Below, piece by piece: positions 8,467 through 16,161 of a stretch of DNA of 46,760 bases (position 1 is the stretch's first letter; each line of letters begins with the position of its first letter). Under the pieces are notes generated by a model. It did not search any database, was not told the origin of the DNA, and was given only the letters and a program-made list of their open reading frames with translations. The DNA is taken from NCBI GenBank assembly GCA_013138735.1, contig WTCE01000150.1, positions 1 to 46,760 on the forward strand, written 5' to 3'. The stretch comes from Crocinitomix sp. (GTDB lineage Bacteria; Bacteroidota; Bacteroidia; Flavobacteriales_D; Crocinitomicaceae). The translations under genes were made by a program, and so were the position numbers.

Positions 8467-9363
8467 TTAGAATAAATTTATTTTGAAGCTTCTTTCTGGT
8501 GAGTTTTTAGTGTTGGAAAAATTATATTGCAGTATAAATTCTTGACTACTTTGAGTCGCTGTTGTTAAAGGACTGTCATTGATTCCTGTTACAGCCTTGA
8601 TGCTAAATCTATCAAATTGATAGCCTACGAAAATTGTTGCAAATGAGCGGGGCAAATAGGAGCCTCCAAACGCAACACGTTTAGTATTAAAGGAAGCTTG
8701 GAATATGAGCTGTTGGAATCCATCTTGATAAGCGTATCGCAAAACAGGCGTGAAGGAAAGCTCCTTATTTTTAAACGGGGTCAAATTATACCCAACGGAA
8801 CCGGAAAAGGAGGTTACTCTGTCAACTTCACCTGAGAAGCTTTGATAAATCAAAGGGGAATAGACAGCACCCATGAAAAATTTTTCACCGTAGAGTAATC
8901 CTCCAATTGTATAATTCAATTGAGTCGTTGTGTGTATAGAATCAACTGAATTAGATACTCCAAAAAAATCATTCACGTTAAGTTCTAAATGTTCAAATTC
9001 AATCCGAGCGCCCAATGAAAGGCATAATTTTTCTGAGATATTTTGCTGAAAGCTATAATTTAGATTGAATCCTGTTTGGTAGTTTTGATATAGTAAAACT
9101 TTGCTGTGCATAATTTCAGCGCCAATACCACCATGCAAAACATCAATTCGCTGATCATAGGAAACATAATTTTGAACGAAATTTGACGTAAAACCAAGGT
9201 TCGTAATTGCAATACCATAATTCAATCGTGGATTCGCATTGGTCCCCGTGAATGCGGGGTTGTTTAGGATCGGAAGTGCGTTCAGTGATCTGAAAGACTC
9301 ATCTTGACTAAAACTGAATTGGACACTAATAAAGGTTAAAATAAGAATGGAATATTTGATCAT
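8467..9363 (-). CDS. PorP/SprF-family type IX secretion membrane protein
   Basis: A 298-residue outer-membrane protein of the PorP/SprF family. It has a signal peptide (1-19, FSFSQ) followed by the family's conserved opening: LNALPILNNPAFTGTNANPR, close to the usual 'NPAYAG' motif. The rest consists of alternating aromatic/Gly beta-strands (for example GGIGAEIMHSKVLLYQNY and LSFTPVLRYAYQDGFQQ), and it ends INLF in a strand, as barrels do. Members help the T9SS attach or release substrates and are often encoded beside a type B sorting-domain protein. Here no such substrate is adjacent; the nearest type B protein is about 30 kb away. It is 59 bp downstream of the lipid kinase gene. Confidence 0.85.
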   Translation of the reverse strand: MIKYSILILTFISVQFSFSQDESFRSLNALPILNNPAFTGTNANPRLNYGIAITNLGFTSNFVQNYVSYDQRIDVLHGGIGAEIMHSKVLLYQNYQTGFNLNYSFQQNISEKLCLSLGARIEFEHLELNVNDFFGVSNSVDSIHTTTQLNYTIGGLLYGEKFFMGAVYSPLIYQSFSGEVDRVTSFSGSVGYNLTPFKNKELSFTPVLRYAYQDGFQQLIFQASFNTKRVAFGGSYLPRSFATIFVGYQFDRFSIKAVTGINDSPLTTATQSSQEFILQYNFSNTKNSPERSFKINLF

Positions 9364-9422
9364 AGGGGTTCGTTTATATTCAATAGCCTAAACAAAGTCA
9401 CGGATCAAAAGTTACAATTGCC

Positions 9423-10304
9423 TTATAAAAGCGTTAAACTTTTTGGTTGAATTTGGATTTTAAAATTGCCGTCTCCTCTTAAAGACTCGCCGTCTATATG
9501 ATATGAAACTGAATCACTTTCAGGAATTGTAATATTCAATTCCTCCTTAAACGCAACGCTTGAAAAATATTTTGAGGACTGAATTGATTTTGAAAAAAAC
9601 TTGCGTGAAACAGCAGGCGCTTTTAACCATCCAAAACGATCCAATAATACCAATTCAAAAATGCCATCCTGAATGTCTGAATTGGGTGAGATTGTAAAAC
9701 CATTACCAAATTGCGACGAATTAGCAATACTGCACATAACAGCTTCTTTCTCAATTTCAATGTCCTTACCTGTAATTTTAAAAGTAGGCGCTTGGTAGCG
9801 GTTATACTCTCTAATAACAAGGCGTGCATAACTAAAGAAGCCGCGTTTCCCGAAAGAATCAAATTTTTCAGCAACATGCGCATCAAAACCAAAGCCACAG
9901 GTACCTAAAAAAGGTTTGTCATTCACCAAACCTGTATCAATTGGAAAGGGGTTAAATTCAGCAATGCGTTGCAAAGCTCCTTTTACTTTTAATGGAATGT
10001 GTAAATGCCTTGCAAGGCCATTTCCAGATCCGCAGGGAATAATTCCTAAGGCGCATTTGTGACCAATTAAAGCACTGCCTATTTCATTTACAGAACCATC
10101 TCCACCAACAGCAATTATGGCATCATAGTTTTCTTTTTCAGTACTTGCGATTTCAGCACCATGCTTCCGTTTTTCAGTGTATTTGATGTCCCAGCTAAAC
10201 TTATCTGCAGATAAATAGGTGGCAATTAAAGGGGGAATGGTGTTTTTTTTACCCACTCCAGAAATGGGGTTAATGATGAACAATATTTTTTTGATAGTAA
10301 ACAC
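9423..10304 (-). CDS. Diacylglycerol kinase-family lipid kinase
   Basis: A 293-residue protein of the DAGK catalytic family (DgkB/YegS-like, also related to sphingosine kinases), which phosphorylates a lipid hydroxyl with ATP. It shows the family motifs: INPISGVGKKN near 11-21 for nucleotide binding, AVGGDGSVNEIGSAL near 65-79 (the GGDGT/S catalytic loop), and PCGSGNGLARHL near 90-101. The C-terminal beta-sandwich ends with YHIDGESLRGD, where 'DGE' is conserved. The start is a GTG at 10304, five bases after the upstream stop, so it is translationally close to the LtaS-like gene. The pairing suggests a role in recycling diacylglycerol released by the neighbouring headgroup transferase, which is an inference. 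Confidence 0.9.
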   Translation of the reverse strand: MFTIKKILFIINPISGVGKKNTIPPLIATYLSADKFSWDIKYTEKRKHGAEIASTEKENYDAIIAVGGDGSVNEIGSALIGHKCALGIIPCGSGNGLARHLHIPLKVKGALQRIAEFNPFPIDTGLVNDKPFLGTCGFGFDAHVAEKFDSFGKRGFFSYARLVIREYNRYQAPTFKITGKDIEIEKEAVMCSIANSSQFGNGFTISPNSDIQDGIFELVLLDRFGWLKAPAVSRKFFSKSIQSSKYFSSVAFKEELNITIPESDSVSYHIDGESLRGDGNFKIQIQPKSLTLL

Positions 10305-10309
10305 AACGC

Positions 10310-12202
10310 TTATTCAACTGTCATTTCATTATTGATTAAGGCATGATTGTAGGATTGAATCATTGCTTTTAGTTGTCTTTCCAAAGCTTTTGAAAGCGAC
10401 AAATCATTCATCAAATTTTTTGTTTGCAGTTGATCTTCTAAATTAAAGATACCTAATATTTGTTCATCTTGATATTGTAGCAGATAATGCGCATCCTTAT
10501 ATGATCCAAAATAAAGGAATTTATCGCCAATATAACTGGCACTAAACCCAGGACTATTTTCAAATATTGATTTACCAAAAGCAAAGAACGGATCTTTGTG
10601 TCCAATCACATTAAGCAATGTAGGCATGACATCTGCTTGGCTGACAATTTTATCTTCTCTACCGCGGAAGAATTGATTTGTAGGATGAAAGAAGACTAAA
10701 GGAATATGCATATTACCCATATCCTTAAAATAAATTGGAGTGCCAGAGGCCGGCGTATGGTCCGCTACAATTACGAATAAAGTATTGTTATACCAATCAG
10801 TTTGTTTTGCTTTTTCAAAAAAGGTAGACAAGGCATAATCTGCATAAGCAACTGAATTGTGCATTTCAGATGATCCATTTGTAAATGTATTTTTGTGTTT
10901 TTCTGGAATGGTATAGGGTGGATGCGAAGAGATGGTGAAAATAGTTGAAAAGAAAGGCCGTTTCATTTTCGAGATTTCATCAGCTGTCCAATCTAAAAAG
11001 GGTTCATCAAAAATCCCCCATGTACCATCAAAATCGGCATCATTATTATATTCAGATCGACCAAAATAATGATCAAAACCACTGACATCTGCAAATACAT
11101 CAAAATTCATTGATCCATTGGTAGCCCCGTGGAAAAATCCTGTTTCATATCCTTTTTTAGAAAGTATTTTAGGGATGGATTCAATTTGATTGGCGGCGTA
11201 GGAGGAGGTTAAATATTCAATCTCCATTAATTTAGGAATGGACGAAATTACGGAGGGCATAGCATCCATAGATTTTTTTCCGTTCGCATAGCAATTGGTA
11301 AACACCAAAGAGCTGTCAATTAGTTCATCTAAAAACGGTGTATTTCCTTTAGCTTCTCCATTAATGGATGCAATGTATTCTACTGAAAAGCTTTCCATTA
11401 ATAAAATCACAATATTGGGCTGTTCTAGAATAGGGGCGTCATCATATTGTCGAATTGGATTGTAGATCGCATTTAATTCATTCTGCTCAAAATACGTCTT
11501 CTCTTTCAATTCAATATTTCCCCAGGTTTTAATAATTGTAAAGGCGGAGTTTAGCACCAATTGAATGTTTTGATCAATGGTATAACTCGCCGCTTTTGGC
11601 GCAGCAATTGGTCTTACACCAAAGCCTCCACGACCAACGATTATGAAAAGGCCAACTGTAATAGGGAATAGTATGATTTGTCGCCACCAAGAAACGGAAT
11701 GACTGTCATCCTTTATTCGACTTATGCGACGGTAAAGCCAAATACCTAGAATTTGAAGTAAAACAAGGATCACTAATAAATACCAATAAGAACCAATAAA
11801 CGAAGGGATTTGCTGTTTCAAATCTTCTCCAAACCCAAGCATTTTAATTAAGGATGCCGTTGAACGGGAAGAGGTGTGTTTGAAATATTCAATATCAATT
11901 AAATTAATGAGTGCTGTCAAAAACAGAATGATATTAAAGACGATCAATAAAATCCATCTATACCAAGTTTTACCACGATATTTATTGGGAAACATTTCTA
12001 GCGCAACTAAGGGTAAAAACACAATCGCTACGGTAACAATGTCAAACCAAAATCCAGCTAAAAAGTCGGTAAAATAGACTACAGGAAAATGATCATTATT
12101 GAAAATTAGAAACAGCACGCGACAAATAGTATAAATCAATACCATTACGCCAGCTTTGAGCAGGAATTTCAAGAAATAGTTTGGCAGTAATTTCTTTAAC
12201 AA
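10310..12202 (-). CDS. LTA synthase-like membrane phosphotransferase/sulfatase-fold protein
   Basis: A 630-residue protein with about five N-terminal membrane segments (15-190) and an extracytoplasmic sulfatase-fold domain (about 262-560). LtaS-type residues are visible: metal-binding E270 in NIVILLMESFS, a probable nucleophile S311 in ANGKKSMDAMPS (where LtaS has Thr), TGFFHGATNGSMNFD near 354-368, and D481/H482 in VADHTPASGTP. Relatives move phosphoglycerol or phosphoethanolamine from phospholipid to glycans or lipids; in Bacteroidota the acceptor is generally unknown. The best start is a TTG at 12202. It is 32 bp after the M61 peptidase gene and 5 bp before the lipid kinase, forming a likely operon. 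The Ser-for-Thr nucleophile call rests on motif position only. Confidence 0.86.
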   Translation of the reverse strand: MLKKLLPNYFLKFLLKAGVMVLIYTICRVLFLIFNNDHFPVVYFTDFLAGFWFDIVTVAIVFLPLVALEMFPNKYRGKTWYRWILLIVFNIILFLTALINLIDIEYFKHTSSRSTASLIKMLGFGEDLKQQIPSFIGSYWYLLVILVLLQILGIWLYRRISRIKDDSHSVSWWRQIILFPITVGLFIIVGRGGFGVRPIAAPKAASYTIDQNIQLVLNSAFTIIKTWGNIELKEKTYFEQNELNAIYNPIRQYDDAPILEQPNIVILLMESFSVEYIASINGEAKGNTPFLDELIDSSLVFTNCYANGKKSMDAMPSVISSIPKLMEIEYLTSSYAANQIESIPKILSKKGYETGFFHGATNGSMNFDVFADVSGFDHYFGRSEYNNDADFDGTWGIFDEPFLDWTADEISKMKRPFFSTIFTISSHPPYTIPEKHKNTFTNGSSEMHNSVAYADYALSTFFEKAKQTDWYNNTLFVIVADHTPASGTPIYFKDMGNMHIPLVFFHPTNQFFRGREDKIVSQADVMPTLLNVIGHKDPFFAFGKSIFENSPGFSASYIGDKFLYFGSYKDAHYLLQYQDEQILGIFNLEDQLQTKNLMNDLSLSKALERQLKAMIQSYNHALINNEMTVE

Positions 12203-12234
12203 AGGTTTGGAGTTTACGCTGTTTTAACTATTAA

Positions 12235-14013
12235 TTATTTGATATCAACGCGCAGCCAATGGTTAAATTGTTTTTCGGTTGTTGCATCAAAATTCTTGGA
12301 GTAGATATATTGTAAACGCTGTTGTTCGCCCATTGTTATTTCGTAGGTCATTAAAATATTGTCTCGGGCAATTAGCAAGTCAAATTTATCACCCGCTAAT
12401 TTAGTCTGAACAAAATCACTAAAATCTCCTTTATCTACGCGGTATTCTTCAAAGGCTATAATTTCATCATTTACACTTAGTCCATATTGCTCAGCTGCAG
12501 ATCCTGCATAAACGGTTGTAATAATTAACTTTCCTCCAGAATTTTTAGTTTTAATTCCTAATGTTGGCGAAGGACTACTGTTCCCATCTCTAATATCTAA
12601 TCCAACTCCCTTAAAGAATTTTTTATAATTCACAATCTGCGTTCCATAAACGTATTTATCGAAAAACCAATCCATATCTTCATCTAAAAATGATTCTAAA
12701 GTAGCTTGAAATTCTTCCTCCGTATAACCAACATCACTTTTCTTATAAAAGTCGGCATACAGCATTTTTAAAAAGTCGTCTAAGGTTTTTTCGGCTTTGA
12801 ACTTATGAATGATGTACAAATCAAGCATTGCTGCTAAAATTTGACCTTTAGAATAATAAGAAATGGTAGTGTTTACACTGTTTTCGTTTGAACGGTATGC
12901 TTTAATCCAGGCATCAAAACTAGCATGCGCAACGGGTTGAACACGATTGCCCGGTTGATTTTCAACATAATTAATTGTGCTGAATAGTTTACCTAAATAC
13001 TCCTCTTGCGAATAAAACCCCGCACGGCGTAAGGCCAATTCATCATAATAAGAAGTGAAGCCTTCCATTACCCATAAAAGATCTGTATAGTTTTCGCAAT
13101 CATAATCAAATGGTCCTAATGTTTTAGGGCGCATTCTTTTTACATTCCATAAATGAAAATATTCATGGGCTACTAAACTGATGAAACCCAAATAGCCATC
13201 TTCGTCATAAGTCCAACGATTCACTTGCAGGGTGGTTGAGTTTTTATGCTCTAATCCACCGGAAGGCACTGTAATATTGTGAATGATAAATAAATACTCT
13301 TCATTCGGATTCTCACCCATAATGATGGTCTCGGCTTCAACAATTTTAGCCATATCTCGTTGCAAAGTTGGAATATCATAGTTTCCTTCGCCATACATTG
13401 CTACCGTATGGTCTACACCTGCAGCGTCAAAATGAAATTCTGATTGGTTTCCAATTTCAATCGGGCAATCTACCAAATGATCATAATTATCAAAGGAGTA
13501 TACATTGCCACCTTTAGATTTCATTGCAGTGGAAATTTTACTGAACGATTGGTGCGGTTTAATTGTCAATTGACCAGCAACATCTTTATTTTCCGCCAAG
13601 TACATAAACATGCTTGTTCCATTGACATAACCATGCGCATCATCTAAAAAACTAGTTCTTACAGAAAGTTCAAAGGCATAAACTTCATAGCTAATTTTAA
13701 CCGTTTTGATTTTTTTGGTTTCAATGCGCCATGAATTTTTAGTGACTTTTTCAATAGTTAAGGGATTACCAGAACCATCAACCGCCTTTACTTGATTCAC
13801 ACTTTTAGCGAATTCGCGAACCAGGTAAGACCCCGGCGCCCAAACCGGCATTTTTACTATTATGAATTTTTCTTTTAGATCAGAAATCTCCATGTCAACC
13901 TCAAAATAATGTGAATTGGGGTGTGACATACCTAGCGTATAATCTACATTTACGGCATAACTGCCTAACGAAAAATAGATGAACCCTAACAGTAAAAAAA
14001 TTGATTTCTTCAT
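12235..14013 (-). CDS. M61 family metallopeptidase with PDZ domain
   Basis: A secreted or periplasmic zinc aminopeptidase-like protein of the M61 (glycyl aminopeptidase) family. I choose the ATG at 14013, which gives a signal peptide MKKSIFLLLGFIYFSLGSYA; the frame extends 10 codons upstream through a promoter-like element. In this numbering the N-terminal M61 beta domain spans about 20-180, and the catalytic domain carries HEYFHLWN (283-290), with the third zinc ligand Glu in WVMEGFTSYYDE near 317. GGLEHKNS upstream of the helix is also conserved. Residues about 480-580 form a PDZ domain (GIKTKNSGGKLIITTVYAGS). About 592 residues is normal length. No membrane anchor or sorting domain is seen. 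It is first in the run leading to the LtaS-like and lipid kinase genes. Confidence 0.93.
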   Translation of the reverse strand: MKKSIFLLLGFIYFSLGSYAVNVDYTLGMSHPNSHYFEVDMEISDLKEKFIIVKMPVWAPGSYLVREFAKSVNQVKAVDGSGNPLTIEKVTKNSWRIETKKIKTVKISYEVYAFELSVRTSFLDDAHGYVNGTSMFMYLAENKDVAGQLTIKPHQSFSKISTAMKSKGGNVYSFDNYDHLVDCPIEIGNQSEFHFDAAGVDHTVAMYGEGNYDIPTLQRDMAKIVEAETIIMGENPNEEYLFIIHNITVPSGGLEHKNSTTLQVNRWTYDEDGYLGFISLVAHEYFHLWNVKRMRPKTLGPFDYDCENYTDLLWVMEGFTSYYDELALRRAGFYSQEEYLGKLFSTINYVENQPGNRVQPVAHASFDAWIKAYRSNENSVNTTISYYSKGQILAAMLDLYIIHKFKAEKTLDDFLKMLYADFYKKSDVGYTEEEFQATLESFLDEDMDWFFDKYVYGTQIVNYKKFFKGVGLDIRDGNSSPSPTLGIKTKNSGGKLIITTVYAGSAAEQYGLSVNDEIIAFEEYRVDKGDFSDFVQTKLAGDKFDLLIARDNILMTYEITMGEQQRLQYIYSKNFDATTEKQFNHWLRVDIK

Positions 14014-14030
14014 TTGTATTGATTTTGCTT

Positions 14031-14038
14031 CAAAAGTA
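14031..14038 (-). promoter_or_regulatory. -7 element TACTTTTG for the M61 peptidase gene
   Basis: The minus strand reads TACTTTTG 17 bases before the ATG at 14013, matching TAnnTTTG. No well-placed -33 TTG is seen. The short spacer to the divergent lipoprotein gene also holds a plus-strand -7 element, so the two promoters would be back to back. Confidence 0.35.
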
Positions 14039-14060
14039 CGCATTTGAATTAAATATTAAT

Positions 14061-14068
14061 TAGTTTTG
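14061..14068 (+). promoter_or_regulatory. -7 element TAGTTTTG for the coiled-coil lipoprotein operon
   Basis: TAGTTTTG matches TAnnTTTG and lies 23 bp before the ATG at 14092. A TTTG at 14043-14046 is upstream, but the 14-bp spacing is shorter than usual, so support is moderate. Confidence 0.35.
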
Positions 14069-14091
14069 TCTTAACACAAATTGTACCGAAA

Positions 14092-14952
14092 ATGAAACAT
14101 TTAATCTATTCCCTATTTATTGCAACGCTTTTCTTGGCTTGTAATACGTCTCCTGAAACAACAGACAGTGTAAATACTGGTGAAAGCGAAGAATTAGCAC
14201 GTTTACGTTCTGAACTGCGTGTAGCTGAGGATAAATTAGTTGAAAAGGATTCTGTATTGAACGAGTCGATCATGTTATTCAATGAGATTGAGGAAAACTT
14301 GGCGAAGATTAATTTGAAAGAGGATGAAATTCGATTCAGATCAAATGACATTGAGTTAGCGGAAGATGGAAAGCAATGGATTTTGCAAGAAATTGAAAGC
14401 ATCAACTATTTACGTGAGGAAAATCAGAAAAAAGTTGGTGAATTGAATAAACAATTGGCCAATAAAAATGTTGAGATCGCTGAATTAAAGACTTTAGTAT
14501 CCAATTTAATGAATAAAATTGAGGTGCAAGAAGAGGAAATTGAAATGCTACGGGTTGAATTATCAGACTTGGATAAGGAGTATGTTGAATTATTAGAGGC
14601 ATACCAAGAGCAGTCGCAAATTGCTGCAAGCACTATTCGTGAATTAAATACTGTTTATTATGCTTACGGTTCTGAAAAAGAATTGATAGAGAATGAGGTT
14701 ATTGTGAAAGAGGGACGTTTTTTAATGCGAACTACTCAATTGAGAGGCGATTTAAATGACGAGTATTTCACACAAGTTAATTTAACAAAAAAAGACAAAA
14801 TTGAGATTGTAGGTAAAAAGGTAAAGTTCATTACTGATCATCCTTCAAGTTCTTATGAGGTTATTTCTGAAGGACAAAATCATACGATTCAAATCAATGA
14901 TCCTAAAACATTTTGGAAAGTATCTAAATACTTAGTGGTTGTAGTTGACTAA
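14092..14952 (+). CDS. Coiled-coil lipoprotein, unknown function
   Basis: A 286-residue lipoprotein. The signal peptide MKHLIYSLFIATLFLAC gives a lipobox with acylated C17. Residues about 30-175 are almost entirely charged heptad-like helix (for example ELARLRSELRVAEDKLVEKD, and EVQEEEIEMLRVELSDLDKE-like stretches), a long coiled coil. The C-terminal 100 residues (VYYAYGSEKELIENEVIVKE onward) form a compact alpha/beta part ending in WKVSKYLVVVVD. The overall plan recalls Bacteroidota proteins in which a coiled coil precedes a small globular domain, but I cannot name it. Its stop is followed, in the same frame, by a TTG that opens the next membrane-protein gene, so these genes are probably one transcript. 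Confidence 0.75.
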   Translation: MKHLIYSLFIATLFLACNTSPETTDSVNTGESEELARLRSELRVAEDKLVEKDSVLNESIMLFNEIEENLAKINLKEDEIRFRSNDIELAEDGKQWILQEIESINYLREENQKKVGELNKQLANKNVEIAELKTLVSNLMNKIEVQEEEIEMLRVELSDLDKEYVELLEAYQEQSQIAASTIRELNTVYYAYGSEKELIENEVIVKEGRFLMRTTQLRGDLNDEYFTQVNLTKKDKIEIVGKKVKFITDHPSSSYEVISEGQNHTIQINDPKTFWKVSKYLVVVVD

Positions 14953-14964
14953 AAACCTGTCCAA

Positions 14965-15309
14965 TTGATATTACTTGTCCTCATAGCGTTCGTGGTACTT
15001 TTTCTTACGATATTTGGCTTGGGAATGTGGTTTGGTGCTGGGAAATTTGCGAACGATCATTCTGAGAAGTTAGGGACAAGTGTTGCGAGTGTTTTAATTC
15101 ATTTTATACTTGTTGTCATTATAATTCTTGCATTGCTTTATTTTACTGTTGGTATTGATGATTGTAGTGGCTTTTTATGCAAATTGGATATGCTTCTGGT
15201 TTTTCTTGTTAGTTCGAGCGTAATTTTCTTGACTTGGCCAGTGGTTTTACATCTTTATTTTAAAAAGAAGAAGAGCGATTATAAAAAGAATCCTTCAACT
15301 GACAGATGA
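14965..15309 (+). CDS. Small three-pass membrane protein (cluster member 1)
   Basis: A 114-residue protein with hydrophobic segments at about 2-24, 42-63 and 74-98 and a lysine-rich tail (100-114), which suggests that the tail faces the cytoplasm. The loop before the third segment contains DDCSGFLCKLD, two cysteines that also appear in cluster member 3. The apparent start is a TTG at 14965, in the same frame as and 12 bp after the lipoprotein stop; there is no convincing ribosome site, so the exact start is unsure. Its TGA overlaps the next ATG (ATGA). Family unknown. Confidence 0.55.
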   Translation: MILLVLIAFVVLFLTIFGLGMWFGAGKFANDHSEKLGTSVASVLIHFILVVIIILALLYFTVGIDDCSGFLCKLDMLLVFLVSSSVIFLTWPVVLHLYFKKKKSDYKKNPSTDR

Positions 15310-15671
15310 GTTTATCTACGGTAGATATTATTCTTATAGTTTTTACTTTATTTATTGCAATCTCTTGGTTGTGGATGGCGAATAAGCTATATCGACGCAG
15401 AGGTGCAGAAGGCTTATTGATTTTTTTTGTTTATTGCTTTTTAGCCGTTATTATAGTTGCTGTAATTTGGATGATCATTATTTTTCCAGTTTTTATGTTT
15501 GAAGATGGTCATTACCCCATTTTTGAAACCGCTTTGTTTTTTGTAATTATAATTAAGATCTTGGGTATATGGCCGTTTTTAGTAGATGCTTATATGAAGC
15601 GTAATCCTATTGAAACTGATGAGAATGAGGAGGTGATAGAGTCAGTAAGTAAAAGTGTGAACAAAGATTAA
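15306..15671 (+). CDS. Small three-pass membrane protein (cluster member 2)
   Basis: A 121-residue protein with hydrophobic segments at about 7-25, 36-58 and 70-92 and an acidic C-terminal tail (ETDENEEVIESVSKSVNKD). It begins with an ATG that overlaps the preceding stop by four bases, which points to translational coupling. A WLWMANKLYRRRGAEG loop after the first segment resembles the 'GRNYNKEGF' loop of member 3 in position. No family recognised. Next gene starts 8 bp downstream. Confidence 0.65.
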   Translation: MSLSTVDIILIVFTLFIAISWLWMANKLYRRRGAEGLLIFFVYCFLAVIIVAVIWMIIIFPVFMFEDGHYPIFETALFFVIIIKILGIWPFLVDAYMKRNPIETDENEEVIESVSKSVNKD

Positions 15672-15679
15672 GGGTTATT

Positions 15680-16039
15680 ATGGATGAGCTATTTGTACTT
15701 TTAATAGTAGGCGGTTTGCTAATTCCTTGGTTTTTTGCTGGGAGAAATTATAACAAAGAAGGGTTTCTACCACACTTTTTTGGGCATGTTGGATCTTGTT
15801 TGGTGCTCATAGTTGTTTATTGGGTATTTATCGTTTATCCGACTTTAAATTGTTGCAGTCTTTTTTGCGGAATAGGTGAGATTTTGCTGTTTATGATTCT
15901 AGGAGGGAGCAGCCTGTTTATATGGGGAATTATAATACTCGTTTATTCTAAGAAGCCTTATTTTAAGAAAAAAGACAGGCTTTATACTGCAAGGCCTAAG
16001 AAAACAGAGACAACGAAAGCCGAGGATGAGGAGTTTTAA
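15680..16039 (+). CDS. Small three-pass membrane protein (cluster member 3)
   Basis: A 119-residue protein with hydrophobic segments at about 4-19, 32-54 and 68-90 and a charged tail with KKKDRLYTARPKKTETTKAE. Between segments two and three lies NCCSLFCGIGEI, a cysteine-bearing loop matching DCSGFLCKLD of member 1. This shared plan suggests that the three proteins arose by duplication and have diverged strongly. It is the last gene of the lipoprotein/membrane-protein operon. Function unknown. Confidence 0.65.
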   Translation: MDELFVLLIVGGLLIPWFFAGRNYNKEGFLPHFFGHVGSCLVLIVVYWVFIVYPTLNCCSLFCGIGEILLFMILGGSSLFIWGIIILVYSKKPYFKKKDRLYTARPKKTETTKAEDEEF

Positions 16040-16094
16040 TTGGAAAAGGGTTCCTTGCGATAAATGTTCGGTATCTTTTTAACGGAAGAATAAG

Positions 16095-16117
16095 GTGCAG
16101 GATTACAAATCCTGCAC
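16095..16117. repeat. Perfect inverted repeat (10-bp arms, 3-base loop)
   Basis: GTGCAGGATT-ACA-AATCCTGCAC folds into a strong hairpin between the membrane-protein operon and the DUF4261 gene. It lacks a following T-run, so it is not a clear rho-independent terminator. Similar 'CAGGATT...AATCCTG' palindromes occur as scattered intergenic repeats in Bacteroidota (from memory), so it may be such an element or its remnant. Confidence 0.5.
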
Positions 16118-16161
16118 AGTCTAATGTCACAAGTATTTTTTACCTAGAATCACAAAGGACT

